A DNA stretch of 28,418 bases from Idiomarina sp. UBA6142 (GCA_002423905.1 DIVC01000056.1:1-28418), one strand, 5' to 3'; counted from the first letter of the stretch, positions 8,136 to 16,557 are shown. Made by a program: numbers and translations. Notes: generated by a model from the sequence alone, not told the origin.

Positions 8136-10862
8136 CTAAAACTGATAACTGTAACTGATACTCAGTAGCTGCCCTACTTCACGGGCTTGCACCGTTACCC
8201 CACTTTGGGTGACGTTTTGGTCTTCGCCCAGTAAGTTTTGTACTTTCAAACTTACTTTTGAGTTGAAGTCTGGGTAATAGTTATAGACTAAGTCTAATGA
8301 ATTGAACGGTTGCTCGTAAGCATCACCACGACCACCGATACCGGCAGCAAGGATACGCTCACCAAACACGTTGTACACCAGCGAGCTGGAGTGATTGCCA
8401 TTGGCTGAATCGTAGCTCAATTGGAAGTTAGCAACGTACTTAGAGTGACCAGTCATACGCTTAGCCGGGTTGGTTAAGTTGCCCGCTAAGGCTGGATCAA
8501 TCACCGCTTCAGAGTCGCTCAGAGTAATGTTACCGGTGGTAAAGAAGCCATCCGCTAAGTAGCCCAGATCATGCAACCACTCAAACTCTAAACCATACAC
8601 TTCGGCGGCTTCACCATTGACGTAGTTCAGCGTGTATTCTTCGTCACCAACACTCAAAACCGACTCGATCGGCCGCGCAATATCCTTGTAGAACAGCGAT
8701 ACAGTGTAGTTGTCGCCATTGTCCATGTAGTACTCAAACCGCGCATCGTAGTTTTTCATCGGGCTACTTTGTAAGCCAGCGCGACCAATAGTTCGAATAT
8801 CGGTAATTGGGTCAAAGTAGACCACCGGCACGGTTTCGCGGATATCAGGGCGAACCACAGTTTCCGCATAACCAAAGCGCAATTGGTAATTGTCGCCGCC
8901 GATATAGGTTAATGACATGGCAGGATAGAAATCATCTTCAACTATCGTACCGCTCACAATACGCTCAGGCGAGTAGAAGGTTTCAATATCGTTACGATCA
9001 AAAATCAAACTTGAAGTCGATAAACTGACTTGCTTGAATTCTTCCCAACGGACGCCACCAGCTAAGCGCCAACTATTATTCAAAAAGGCATCAAATGCAC
9101 CGTAATATGCATCGATTTTTTGCACCGCAATGTAATCGTCGGCACCTGGGGCAGTTGGCTCACGATAACTCAATAAAAAGTTATTATTGGCAATACGCCC
9201 ATCGGTTAGATACTGGGTGGCACCTAACACATCCTGCAACGAGTTGCTGACCGCAAAGTTCAGGCCTGAGCCGTTATCCATAGCAAAACGGTCCGTCGTG
9301 TAATAACGTGCTTTATCAGTAAAGTCATAACCAGCGCGTAACTCAATGTCCATGCCGCCCCAAGTCACTGGTAGCGAGAAGTTACCGGAGTATGATTTCA
9401 CGTGATCTTGCAAATCCACGTATTGATAAACCGCACGGTTGTTATCACCCGTTACTACAGTGCTTTGATAATTACCTTGGTTATCGTATAGATCATCAAA
9501 ACGATAGGAGATATCGGTTGGAATGTCTGTTTCGGCTTTCGATTCGGTGTACTGCCAGTCAAAGCCAATACCCCACCAATCTAGGAATGTATGTTGCCCA
9601 CGGAATTGGTCGATATCCAAAGTACGCTCTTCGTAACGAAAAGCGTGCTCTCGGTTAGTAATACCAGTACCCACGATGGTTTTTAAGTTACTACCGTTAG
9701 GGCTTTGCATGATACCAAAATCAGATTCGTCTTCAGCGTCAGTCAGATATAACTTGGTATAGTTGATACTGTGGGTATCTAACTGATAACCAACACTGAA
9801 TACACCGTTCATACGCTCGGTTTCAGTGGTTTTAGTGGTTTCGGCAATGGTGTTGTAGCAAGAATTAGCCAATTCTTCGATGGTATTCAAGGTAGTGGCA
9901 CAGCCTTGCTGGGCATTTGGGCTCAATACCGCATTAATGCGCTCAGACACTTCCCATTTGGTATCGTACGCACCTGCTAACAAGAAGCCTACGGTGCCAC
10001 CGAAATAGTCTTCATCAAAGCTATTACCAATACTCGCTTTAACGCTGTAGTTTGGCGACAGTGACTCTTCACGTAAAGCGATATCGCGCGGCAGTGATTG
10101 CGCTAATTCTTGGTTGATTTGACGCGCCTGTTCACTAGCTGTTGCCTCAGCAGTATCGCGTAAGCCAGCCACTGCAATGATATTACGCAGGCTGAAATCT
10201 CCACGGTAACGCACAATGGCATTGCTAATATCAGCAGGGATACCTGCTTGATTACGATTGTAGGTATAGCCATCACGTGAATTCGAGTTCTGACCAACGC
10301 CCACTTCAATATTAAATTCAAAATCTTGGGGCGCTGTTTTAGTGCGGATATCAATATTACCGCCACCAAAAGCTGCTGGCATGGCTGGTGAAAACACCTT
10401 TTGCACCGACATACTTTCAATAATTGACGATGGAATGATATCCAACGGAATAACGTTACGGGTTAGATCTGGACTTGGAATATTGGCACCATTCAAGCGT
10501 GCACTTGAATAGCGCTCGCCTAAACCACGAACGTAAACGTATTTGCCATCCACTAAGGTTAAACCAGTAACGCGGCGTAATGCAGACGCGGCATCACCGT
10601 CACCGGTCCGCGCGAGTTGCTCAGCACCGAGAATGTCAGCGACGAATGCTTGATTGCGCCGCTCCTCAATCACCGCCGCGGCACTGCCTTGTAACCGTGT
10701 GCCGGTGGTAACCACTTCTTCAATGGTGTCATTCAGTTGTTCGGTCTGCTCGAGTTCTTGTTGTTGCGTTTGCTCGGCTTGCTGAGCGTATAGCGGGCTG
10801 CTTGCTAACAGAGCCAGACTGACCGCTACGGCCAGCGGTTTGAGTTTATAGTGAGTACTCAT
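8136..10862 (-). CDS. TonB-dependent outer-membrane receptor
   Basis: The 908-residue precursor has a signal peptide ending near Ala26 (SSPLYA), a glutamine-rich linker, and a TonB-box-like DTIEEVVTTGTR at about 45-56. The plug domain follows (EQLARTGDGDAASALRRVTGL, VYVRGLGERYSSARLNGANIPSPD and FGGGNIDIRT), then a large beta-barrel ending in a strand with terminal SYSYQF. It should import a ligand across the outer membrane using TonB-ExbBD energy. The start ATG at 10862 has AGGAG at 10869-10873 with 6-base spacing; a TTG two codons earlier would overlap this site. It lies 71 bases downstream of the lipoprotein gene on the same strand, with a hairpin between them, and probably shares the Pho-box promoter. 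No siderophore-specific features are visible. The ligand is unknown, and phosphorus-containing substrates are suggested by regulation only. Confidence 0.93.
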   Translation of the reverse strand: MSTHYKLKPLAVAVSLALLASSPLYAQQAEQTQQQELEQTEQLNDTIEEVVTTGTRLQGSAAAVIEERRNQAFVADILGAEQLARTGDGDAASALRRVTGLTLVDGKYVYVRGLGERYSSARLNGANIPSPDLTRNVIPLDIIPSSIIESMSVQKVFSPAMPAAFGGGNIDIRTKTAPQDFEFNIEVGVGQNSNSRDGYTYNRNQAGIPADISNAIVRYRGDFSLRNIIAVAGLRDTAEATASEQARQINQELAQSLPRDIALREESLSPNYSVKASIGNSFDEDYFGGTVGFLLAGAYDTKWEVSERINAVLSPNAQQGCATTLNTIEELANSCYNTIAETTKTTETERMNGVFSVGYQLDTHSINYTKLYLTDAEDESDFGIMQSPNGSNLKTIVGTGITNREHAFRYEERTLDIDQFRGQHTFLDWWGIGFDWQYTESKAETDIPTDISYRFDDLYDNQGNYQSTVVTGDNNRAVYQYVDLQDHVKSYSGNFSLPVTWGGMDIELRAGYDFTDKARYYTTDRFAMDNGSGLNFAVSNSLQDVLGATQYLTDGRIANNNFLLSYREPTAPGADDYIAVQKIDAYYGAFDAFLNNSWRLAGGVRWEEFKQVSLSTSSLIFDRNDIETFYSPERIVSGTIVEDDFYPAMSLTYIGGDNYQLRFGYAETVVRPDIRETVPVVYFDPITDIRTIGRAGLQSSPMKNYDARFEYYMDNGDNYTVSLFYKDIARPIESVLSVGDEEYTLNYVNGEAAEVYGLEFEWLHDLGYLADGFFTTGNITLSDSEAVIDPALAGNLTNPAKRMTGHSKYVANFQLSYDSANGNHSSSLVYNVFGERILAAGIGGRGDAYEQPFNSLDLVYNYYPDFNSKVSLKVQNLLGEDQNVTQSGVTVQAREVGQLLSISYSYQF

Positions 10863-10886
10863 GGTCAACTCCTGCGTTAAGTAATG

Positions 10887-10912
10887 AGGCAGGCAACGGA
10901 TGTCGCCTGCCT
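10887..10912 (-). repeat. Intercistronic hairpin between lipoprotein and TonB-receptor genes
   Basis: AGGCAGGC and GCCTGCCT form an 8-base stem with a 10-base loop. It is followed on the minus strand only by CATTACTT, so it is a poor terminator. A role in mRNA processing or in uneven expression of the two genes is plausible. Confidence 0.6.
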
Positions 10913-10933
10913 TACGGGGCTCTACTAGACCAA

Positions 10934-12538
10934 TTAGTCTTGCTCAGCCGCCGCTAACGCAGTTTGTACCCAACGATACCACTCAGAGCTGGTGTCAGAG
11001 TTTGACAACGCACCAATGAAGTTGACCGTGTCAAAGAAGCTATTGTCGAGGGTGCTCAAGCTATTTGCTGAAATGGTGATATCGGGTGATGCCATGTTGG
11101 TTGAAAAACCATCCGCATTAAATACGGTGGCGTTACCACCAATACGCTCGTTGCTGCCTTCATTGTCAAACCACTGTTGACGGGTTTCACCGTTGGCAAA
11201 CAAGGCATTTGACGAGAATTCGTTTTCAGCAACACAAGCCATAACGGAGTTGAAGAAGTCGAGGTCACCTTCAGCAACACCTTTTTCGCCGTCACTGGTG
11301 AAAAATACACAACGGGTATCGTTGGTTGATACATCGTCTTTAACTAACAAAAAGTTATACAGCTGACCTTGGAAATTATCATCAAACTTAGTCGCAATCG
11401 ATGGCGCTCTATCGCGTGTTGACAGGCCATCGGTAGTTACGATCGTAACGTTGGCAATGGTTGGGCGTGATGCGGGAGCTTGCGAGTAAGTTGGACCAGC
11501 GTTGGTCTCGCCATCGGCTTCAAAACCACCGTTACCCATGAATACGTCGGTACCATCAACATTCACAGTGCCGTGTTTAATATATAAGAATTGCGCTTTA
11601 CCTTGCCAACCTGAGTCGATATCGATTGAGTCATCTTGGGTATCAGTAACAACCACATGCTTGATATTGGCAGCACCACCAAAGAATTCGATACCGTCAT
11701 CGTAACCTTGGTGAATGTGAATGAAATCGTACATTGACCCTGAACCAACAGCATTTAACGTCAATGAGTTCAAATCGTCTCCGTCACCACCTGCACGTGG
11801 ACCTGAGCCTGCATACCAGATTTTAACGAAACGCATGGAACCACTTGAATCAGCATTGTTGTTACCACCGTAGTGGCTAACGATGCCTTCTGAGGGGACG
11901 TTACAGGTGCCACCATTGCGCTGCGCATCAGTACACTGGTTGGTAATACCGTTACCATTGACGATGATACCACCCCAATCAGCAAACCGTGGACCTGAGC
12001 CAACGACGTCAAAACGGTCAAAAGCGTTCGCGGAAGTAAAAGTAATCGGCTTCGCAAAAGTACCCATAGCATTTAACTGCGCACCGCGAGCAACGCGTAC
12101 AATGGCTTCTCCACTGGTAAATGCTAAGGTTGCACCTGGCTCAACAGTCACCACGGGACCATCTTGGTCAATGGTACAACCGGTGGTGGTATCACAATCA
12201 CGACCAATCAATAACGCACCATCAAATACGTGCACACCGCCCTCTGGCAATTCGACAAAGGTCACATCTTCTAAAATTTGCACGTTACGACCGGCAAAGT
12301 TCAAGTTATATTCACAGTCACGACCATCAAATGCACCTTGTACACCGTTGTTTTCAGCACATGGGTTAGTCGCCGCAGGGGGCTGAGTTGGCGGTGGATT
12401 GGTAATGGTTGAGGTGTTGCCTGAATTGTTAACGCTGTTGTCATTTACGGTTGGCGTGATTTTGATATCACCGCCGCAACCGGCTAACACAAGCGCCGAT
12501 GCAATGGCGGTAACTTTGAATAGATCTTGCAATTTCAT
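10934..12538 (-). CDS. Cysteine-rich outer-membrane lipoprotein, beta-helix-like, partner of the TonB receptor
   Basis: The 534-residue precursor has a lipoprotein signal with lipobox LAGC (Cys21). The +2 residue is Gly, not Asp, so outer-membrane sorting is expected. A low-complexity Asn/Thr/Pro linker (about residues 25-60) tethers the folded part. The body is rich in short Gly/Asp/Asn turns and beta segments (for example GATLAFTSGEAIVRVARGA and DDGIEFFGGAANIKHVVVTD), suggesting a right-handed beta-helix. Eight further cysteines occur as near pairs, consistent with disulfides outside the cytoplasm. I chose the ATG at 12538 because GGAG at 12546-12549 precedes it by 7 bases; the longer frame adds 17 residues ahead of the signal peptide. 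The promoter has a Pho box. I cannot assign a biochemical function; surface capture or processing of a ligand for the receptor is an inference from the pairing. Confidence 0.85.
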   Translation of the reverse strand: MKLQDLFKVTAIASALVLAGCGGDIKITPTVNDNSVNNSGNTSTITNPPPTQPPAATNPCAENNGVQGAFDGRDCEYNLNFAGRNVQILEDVTFVELPEGGVHVFDGALLIGRDCDTTTGCTIDQDGPVVTVEPGATLAFTSGEAIVRVARGAQLNAMGTFAKPITFTSANAFDRFDVVGSGPRFADWGGIIVNGNGITNQCTDAQRNGGTCNVPSEGIVSHYGGNNNADSSGSMRFVKIWYAGSGPRAGGDGDDLNSLTLNAVGSGSMYDFIHIHQGYDDGIEFFGGAANIKHVVVTDTQDDSIDIDSGWQGKAQFLYIKHGTVNVDGTDVFMGNGGFEADGETNAGPTYSQAPASRPTIANVTIVTTDGLSTRDRAPSIATKFDDNFQGQLYNFLLVKDDVSTNDTRCVFFTSDGEKGVAEGDLDFFNSVMACVAENEFSSNALFANGETRQQWFDNEGSNERIGGNATVFNADGFSTNMASPDITISANSLSTLDNSFFDTVNFIGALSNSDTSSEWYRWVQTALAAAEQD

Positions 12539-12584
12539 GGGTTTTCTCCGGTCTTGAATTGGTATGGGATCAAAAGACTGGAGG

Positions 12585-12618
12585 AGCATAAAAACTTTAC
12601 ATGACAGAACCGTGACAA
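12585..12618 (-). promoter_or_regulatory. Pho box and -10 element upstream of the lipoprotein/TonB-receptor unit
   Basis: Read on the minus strand, TTGTCACGGTTCTGTCAT (12618 to 12601) is two 7-base PhoB half-sites, TTGTCAC and CTGTCAT, separated by 4 bases; this is the known Pho-box layout. Exactly 10 bases further is TATGCT (12590 to 12585), a -10 element at the spacing typical of PhoB-activated promoters, in which the box replaces the -35. The untranslated leader would be about 40 bases. An inverted GTGACA-N9-TGTCAC (12612-12632) overlaps the distal half-site, adding a half-site of opposite orientation. Confidence 0.8.
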
Positions 12619-12639
12619 TTCATCGCTGTCACACAATGT

Positions 12640-13509
12640 TCACTGAACTGAAACGGAACTGTCGTATTGCCGAATCAACGTATCGAGCTGTTCGAGTAAT
12701 TTAAAGGTAACTTCAAGTGGCTGATTATCTTCGCTATGCTCATTGCGACGACTGACACCATCGACACTGCCGTGGGCACTCAAATAAGTAAAAATGTCCT
12801 TAAGCGGCAAATGATCTTGCCACCGCTGCTGGCGTGCTGCGCAGCACAACATGACTAACGCATAGGCGGCCCAATTCGACACATCAGCAATCACCAGCTC
12901 ATCAACAGTGGTGACGCTGGGCGTAATTGGAAGTTGTGCTAACGCCTGATAAACATTACCCATACCGATTTCGTTGCCACCATCACCAATGGCGATGGTT
13001 GGGCAGCTAGCCAAGCGCATAAAATAGTCAAAACAACCACAGCGTTGGCTAATATCTTCACCGCGCATGTTGTAGTAGCGATTATCCGCTGCTAAACCCG
13101 GGCGCTCTATCGATACCACCAGCTGAGGTTGCCACAGCGCCAGTTGCTCACGACTGTAGGCCTCAGCGTCAGCTATTGCATCGAGTGGTAATTCAAGACA
13201 ACTAAAATCGGCCTGTAATTTGCCAAATAGCGGTTCACCACAAACCAAGGTAGGCGCAACACTACCCTGTTTTTCCAAGTAACGATAAAGCGCGATTGCA
13301 CCTGCTGGACCATCGGTCTCAAAGGTCGCAAGCACAGGAAAACCAGTACCAATTAAAACCGAACCTTGAACATTTAATAACTGCTCGGCAGCACGGGCGA
13401 GGTAACCCTGTGGTAACGCCTGACGTAACGACTGCATGCCACGCAAGTTGGCGGCAACTAGTATCTCTTCAACGCCTTGGGCGAGGCTCAGCCAGCTACT
13501 ACATGGCAT
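12640..13509 (-). CDS. DUF4392 protein, D-glutamate cyclase C-terminal-domain homologue
   Basis: The 289-residue protein has no signal peptide and resembles DUF4392 (the D-glutamate-cyclase-like C-terminal domain). Features are GTGFPV followed by ATFETDGPAGAIALYRYLE near residues 53-82, SIERPGLAADNRYYNMRGEDIS, an AIGDGGNEIGMGN glycine-rich loop and SNWAAYALVMLCCAA. Animal D-glutamate cyclase (DGLUCY) joins a UPF0317 domain to this domain; that enzyme interconverts D-glutamate and 5-oxo-D-proline. Here the UPF0317 gene is immediately upstream, with one base between its stop and this ATG. No good ribosome-binding site is visible, so translation probably depends on the upstream gene. A joint role in D-glutamate or pyroglutamate metabolism is inferred from the fusion. 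The catalytic division between the two proteins cannot be read from sequence. Confidence 0.82.
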   Translation of the reverse strand: MPCSSWLSLAQGVEEILVAANLRGMQSLRQALPQGYLARAAEQLLNVQGSVLIGTGFPVLATFETDGPAGAIALYRYLEKQGSVAPTLVCGEPLFGKLQADFSCLELPLDAIADAEAYSREQLALWQPQLVVSIERPGLAADNRYYNMRGEDISQRCGCFDYFMRLASCPTIAIGDGGNEIGMGNVYQALAQLPITPSVTTVDELVIADVSNWAAYALVMLCCAARQQRWQDHLPLKDIFTYLSAHGSVDGVSRRNEHSEDNQPLEVTFKLLEQLDTLIRQYDSSVSVQ

Positions 13510-13510
13510 G

Positions 13511-14311
13511 TTAAAATGCAGCCATATGCTGATTGAGTAAGTCGGTAATCAACATATGCCCAGGTGAATGAGTAATGCAGATATCAGGGCGGGCCCGCGC
13601 GATTGCTTGCTGCGGTGTCACACCGCAAGCCCAAAACACTGGCACTTCACCGGGTTTTATGGTGACCGCATCACCGTAATCAGGACGCGCTAAATCACCG
13701 ATACCTAACGCACTGGGTTCGCCAAAATGTATCGGTGCACCATGCACGGCAGGGAAGCGACTGCAGATCTGAATCGCCCGAATAGCGTCAGCGGGTAGCA
13801 TCGGTCGCATGCTCACCACCAGTGGTCCTTCAAACGGTCCAGCTGGCTCGGTCTTGCGGTTGGTAACATACATCGGGACGTTTTTAGCTTCCGTGATATT
13901 TCGAATTTCGAGACCGGCAGCAAGCAGCGCTTGTTCAAATGAGAACGAACAACCAATCGCAAAAGTCACCCAGTCGTTTTGCCAAAGTGACAGCAGGTCG
14001 GTGACCTCAGTTTCCAGCTCACCATGACGAAATAATCGATAGCTCGGCACATCGGTACGGATGTCTAGGTCTGCTGCCAGTGACATCATCCGGTAATCCC
14101 CTGGCTCACCCACAGCAATGAGTGGGCAAGCTTGGGCATTACGCTGGCAATAGCGCAAGAAATCAAAAGCATAGCGGGTTGGTAAAATAACGAGATTGCA
14201 CTGCACGTAGCCCTCGGCCAAACCCGAGGTATGTTGCCGCCAATGACCATCACGAATTTGCTGCCGCCAAAAACTGGGGCTAGCCGCGGATGGCAGAATT
14301 TCAAGCGCCAT
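13511..14311 (-). CDS. UPF0317/DUF1445 putative hydro-lyase (YcsI family)
   Basis: The 266-residue cytoplasmic protein matches the UPF0317 family in length and motifs: [15 protein letters not shown] near residues 30-44, [14 protein letters not shown] around 118-131, [41 protein letters not shown] [11 protein letters not shown] and [12 protein letters not shown] at the C-terminus. The family is annotated as putative hydro-lyase. In animal D-glutamate cyclase it is the N-terminal part of a fusion whose C-terminal part is encoded here by the next gene. Water removal in D-glutamate to 5-oxo-D-proline conversion fits a hydro-lyase label. The ATG at 14311 is preceded by GAGGAG with about 8-base spacing. 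The gene is divergent from the SDR gene across a 129-base gap. Confidence 0.92.
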   Translation of the reverse strand: MALEILPSAASPSFWRQQIRDGHWRQHTSGLAEGYVQCNLVILPTRYAFDFLRYCQRNAQACPLIAVGEPGDYRMMSLAADLDIRTDVPSYRLFRHGELETEVTDLLSLWQNDWVTFAIGCSFSFEQALLAAGLEIRNITEAKNVPMYVTNRKTEPAGPFEGPLVVSMRPMLPADAIRAIQICSRFPAVHGAPIHFGEPSALGIGDLARPDYGDAVTIKPGEVPVFWACGVTPQQAIARARPDICITHSPGHMLITDLLNQHMAAF

Positions 14312-14348
14312 GTAAGCACTCCTCTTGACCTAATTACGCCTGATAACA

Positions 14349-14367
14349 TAAACGCTAATAACGTTTA
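14349..14367. promoter_or_regulatory. Inverted repeat in the divergent UPF0317/SDR promoter region
   Basis: TAAACG (14349-14354) and CGTTTA (14362-14367) are perfect 6-base arms around a 7-base AT-rich spacer. It is centrally placed between divergent starts (14311 and 14441) and resembles an operator site. No known motif was recognised. Confidence 0.35.
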
Positions 14368-14440
14368 AAGATAGGGGAATTACTCGACAAATTAGTATAT
14401 CAGTGTAAGCATGGTCGTAGTGATCAGAAAGGATTAAACC

Positions 14441-15232
14441 ATGCCGACAAAACGTATTTTTATTACTGGTGGCGCCAGTGGCCTTGGCTTCGCTATCGCT
14501 CAGGTTTGTGCTCAAGCTGGCTGGCGGGTGTGTATTGGTGATCGTGATATCGAGCGCGGGCAAGCGGTGATTACGAGTCTACAGCGGTTGCAACAAGACG
14601 CCCAATTCGTCCCCTGTGATGTGACCCGAATGAGTGATCTGCAACGCGTTGCCGAACAGCTGCAGCAACAATGGGGTGGCGTGGATGTGGTGGTCAACAA
14701 TGCTGGTGTCGCGCAAGTAGGCAAGCTCAATCAAACCAGCCTGGATGATTGGCAATGGATTGTCGATATTAATCTACTCGGGGTGGTGCGCGGCTGCCAG
14801 GCCTTCATACCAACCTTTAAAAGCCAGGGCCATGGCTATTTTGTTAATGTAGCGTCTATGGCTGGCTTGTTAGATGTTGCTAACATGACCGCTTACAATG
14901 CGACTAAAGCTGCGGTTGTAAGCTTGTCGGAGACCCTGCAGAACGAATTGAGCAAGGACAATATTGGGGTCACAGTAGTTTGTCCGTCGTTTTTTCGAAC
15001 CAATTTGGGCGATGGCATGCGCACCAGTATTGATGGCATGCCAGCTAAATTGGATAAGCTGATGAGCGCCAGCAAGCTAAATGCCAATGACATCGCTAAA
15101 ATCATTGTGCGCTGTATTGAACAGCGCACTTTCTACTGTTTACCCCATCGCGAAGGGCGCACCGCTTGGTACCTGAAGCGCTTTTTACCGCGCAGCTGGT
15201 ACCAGCGTATCATTCATTCACGGATCAAATGA
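14441..15232 (+). CDS. Short-chain dehydrogenase/reductase (SDR)
   Basis: The 263-residue classical SDR has TGGASGLG (residues 9-16, nucleotide-binding glycine motif), CDVTRMSDL, VVNNAGVA, NVASMAG with the catalytic Ser, and YNATKAA with the catalytic Tyr and Lys. Asp at the end of the second strand (IGDRDIERG) suggests NAD preference, although the arginine next to it makes this uncertain. The substrate is unknown. The basic C-terminal tail (YLKRFLPRSWYQRIIHSRIK) may bind membrane or nucleic acid, as in several SDRs acting on lipids. AAAGGA at 14428-14433 with 7-base spacing supports the ATG. The final 19 bases overlap the convergent M24 peptidase gene. It may be regulated with the divergent UPF0317/DUF4392 pair, but no functional link is evident. 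Confidence 0.92.
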   Translation: MPTKRIFITGGASGLGFAIAQVCAQAGWRVCIGDRDIERGQAVITSLQRLQQDAQFVPCDVTRMSDLQRVAEQLQQQWGGVDVVVNNAGVAQVGKLNQTSLDDWQWIVDINLLGVVRGCQAFIPTFKSQGHGYFVNVASMAGLLDVANMTAYNATKAAVVSLSETLQNELSKDNIGVTVVCPSFFRTNLGDGMRTSIDGMPAKLDKLMSASKLNANDIAKIIVRCIEQRTFYCLPHREGRTAWYLKRFLPRSWYQRIIHSRIK

Positions 15233-16548
15233 AACTGCTGCTGACGGCCATGTAAGTAATGCACTTGCTGGCCGTCGAACCAGGAACTCTCCTCGAGCAT
15301 AATCACCACATCTTGCTGCCAGTCATCACTGTAAAAGGTGTTATTCAGCTCAATCGAGTGTGCGGTATTCGGATAAAGCGGATACTCCCCAGTTACCGGT
15401 ATGGCGCGCTGTTGGTCCCACATGCCAATGGTCGGCCCGACTGCATGGCCGTGATAGCCAATCGGATGACTATAAATGGATGGCCGCAGGCCCTGTTGCT
15501 TAGCCTTTGTTAATGCACTCAATAAAATGTCATTACCGCTGCGGCCACTGGCAAATTCCGCGGTAAGTACATCTTGTAGTTGATTCCCAGCTGCTAGGGC
15601 TTGCTGCAATGAGGCAGGCGCGGCGGTCTCCCCTGCTTTCAGTACATAAGCATGTTGTTGGGTATCGGTATTTAAGCGCATATAGACCACGCCAATATCA
15701 ACATGCAATAAATCTCCGGCTTGCACTACCGCATCAGTCAATCGTGGATTGGCCTCACCAACGCGTTGCAAGGTTACGGTGGGCGGAAACCAAGCACCCA
15801 AGTTGAGCTGATAAATACGCTCTAACATCCACCATTCTATATCAGTCGTAGTGGTCACCCCTGGCTCAATGACTGCGTCTGAAAAGCCTTCGGCGATGAT
15901 CTGTTGAGCCCATCCTACAGCATCTTGATAATGCTCAATTTCAGCCGCGGTTCGAGTTTCAAGCCAGCCCACAGCGAGACCTTCAGCGCTGACCAAACGG
16001 TCGCGATAAGGTTCAGGAAGCGCCGCCAGCAACGCTTCTTTCTCTGAGGCTATTAAACCATCTGCAGCAGCAAAACCAGCCGATTGATTTACGCCAATAC
16101 GCTGCGGTTTGCGTTCCGCGATCAGCTCAACTAAGCGTTGCCACTGATCAGGTTCTAATTCTGGGTTCCAAGCGCTTTGGAACACCTCACCGACGTTATA
16201 GCGGGCAACCGCTAAGGCTTCAACGCCAGCATCGACACCATTGGCATCGATGCCACGATCGAACAGCACTAACATGGTGCGCCGGCGCGCTTTAAACCAA
16301 TCGCTGGGTAGCATGGTTTTAAGTACTGGGTCTTCGTTGTTTTCACGGCTAATCAACAGCCACATGTCGATACCTTCACGGCGCATCAAGGCCGGCGCAA
16401 TGGTGGTGAAGCGCTCGGTCAAAATAGCATCGAGCACAACCGCCTGATCACGCGCAGATAGCGGCTGTTTGCTATCCGCGTAGCCCACAGCTGGCAGCAC
16501 GAAGGGTATAGAAAACAAAAATACTAATAAACGAGTAAATATATTCAT
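15214..16548 (-). CDS. Exported M24-family metallopeptidase (Xaa-Pro aminopeptidase-like)
   Basis: The 444-residue precursor begins with a signal peptide (FTRLLVFLFSIPFVLPAVGYA before DS), so it acts in the periplasm or is secreted. The C-terminal pita-bread fold shows a full M24 metal-ligand set: Asp in LLHVDIG, a second Asp 11 residues on (LNTDTQQ), His in IGYHGHAVGP, Glu in HSIELNN and Glu in VVIMLEES. M24 members are aminopeptidase P, prolidase, methionine aminopeptidase and creatinase; the N-terminal domain and export favour an aminopeptidase-P-like role on peptides, but the substrate is not certain. A usual ribosome-binding site is missing: only AGG is found about 10 bases before the ATG. 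The start codon sits inside a perfect ATTCAT-GTT-ATGAAT inverted repeat. Its end overlaps the SDR gene by 19 bases. Confidence 0.9.
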   Translation of the reverse strand: MNIFTRLLVFLFSIPFVLPAVGYADSKQPLSARDQAVVLDAILTERFTTIAPALMRREGIDMWLLISRENNEDPVLKTMLPSDWFKARRRTMLVLFDRGIDANGVDAGVEALAVARYNVGEVFQSAWNPELEPDQWQRLVELIAERKPQRIGVNQSAGFAAADGLIASEKEALLAALPEPYRDRLVSAEGLAVGWLETRTAAEIEHYQDAVGWAQQIIAEGFSDAVIEPGVTTTTDIEWWMLERIYQLNLGAWFPPTVTLQRVGEANPRLTDAVVQAGDLLHVDIGVVYMRLNTDTQQHAYVLKAGETAAPASLQQALAAGNQLQDVLTAEFASGRSGNDILLSALTKAKQQGLRPSIYSHPIGYHGHAVGPTIGMWDQQRAIPVTGEYPLYPNTAHSIELNNTFYSDDWQQDVVIMLEESSWFDGQQVHYLHGRQQQFHLIRE

Positions 16549-16557
16549 GTTATGAAT
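16543..16557 (-). repeat. Inverted repeat covering the M24 peptidase start codon
   Basis: ATTCAT (16543-16548), GTT, ATGAAT (16552-16557) is a perfect 6-base inverted repeat including the start codon of the M24 gene. The gene also lacks a strong ribosome-binding site. It could be an operator or a weak structure affecting initiation. The 3-base loop is tight and the stem AT-rich, so it may not matter in RNA. Confidence 0.35.

Noticed and set aside
11883..12386. 167-codon open frame antisense to the lipoprotein gene
   Set aside because: It is a shadow of the lipoprotein frame, with no ribosome-binding site and an implausible Pro/Ser/Thr-rich composition.
12601..12632. Terminator for the DUF4392 operon
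   Set aside because: GTGACA-N9-TGTCAC can fold but has no T-tract; the sequence is better explained as PhoB half-sites.
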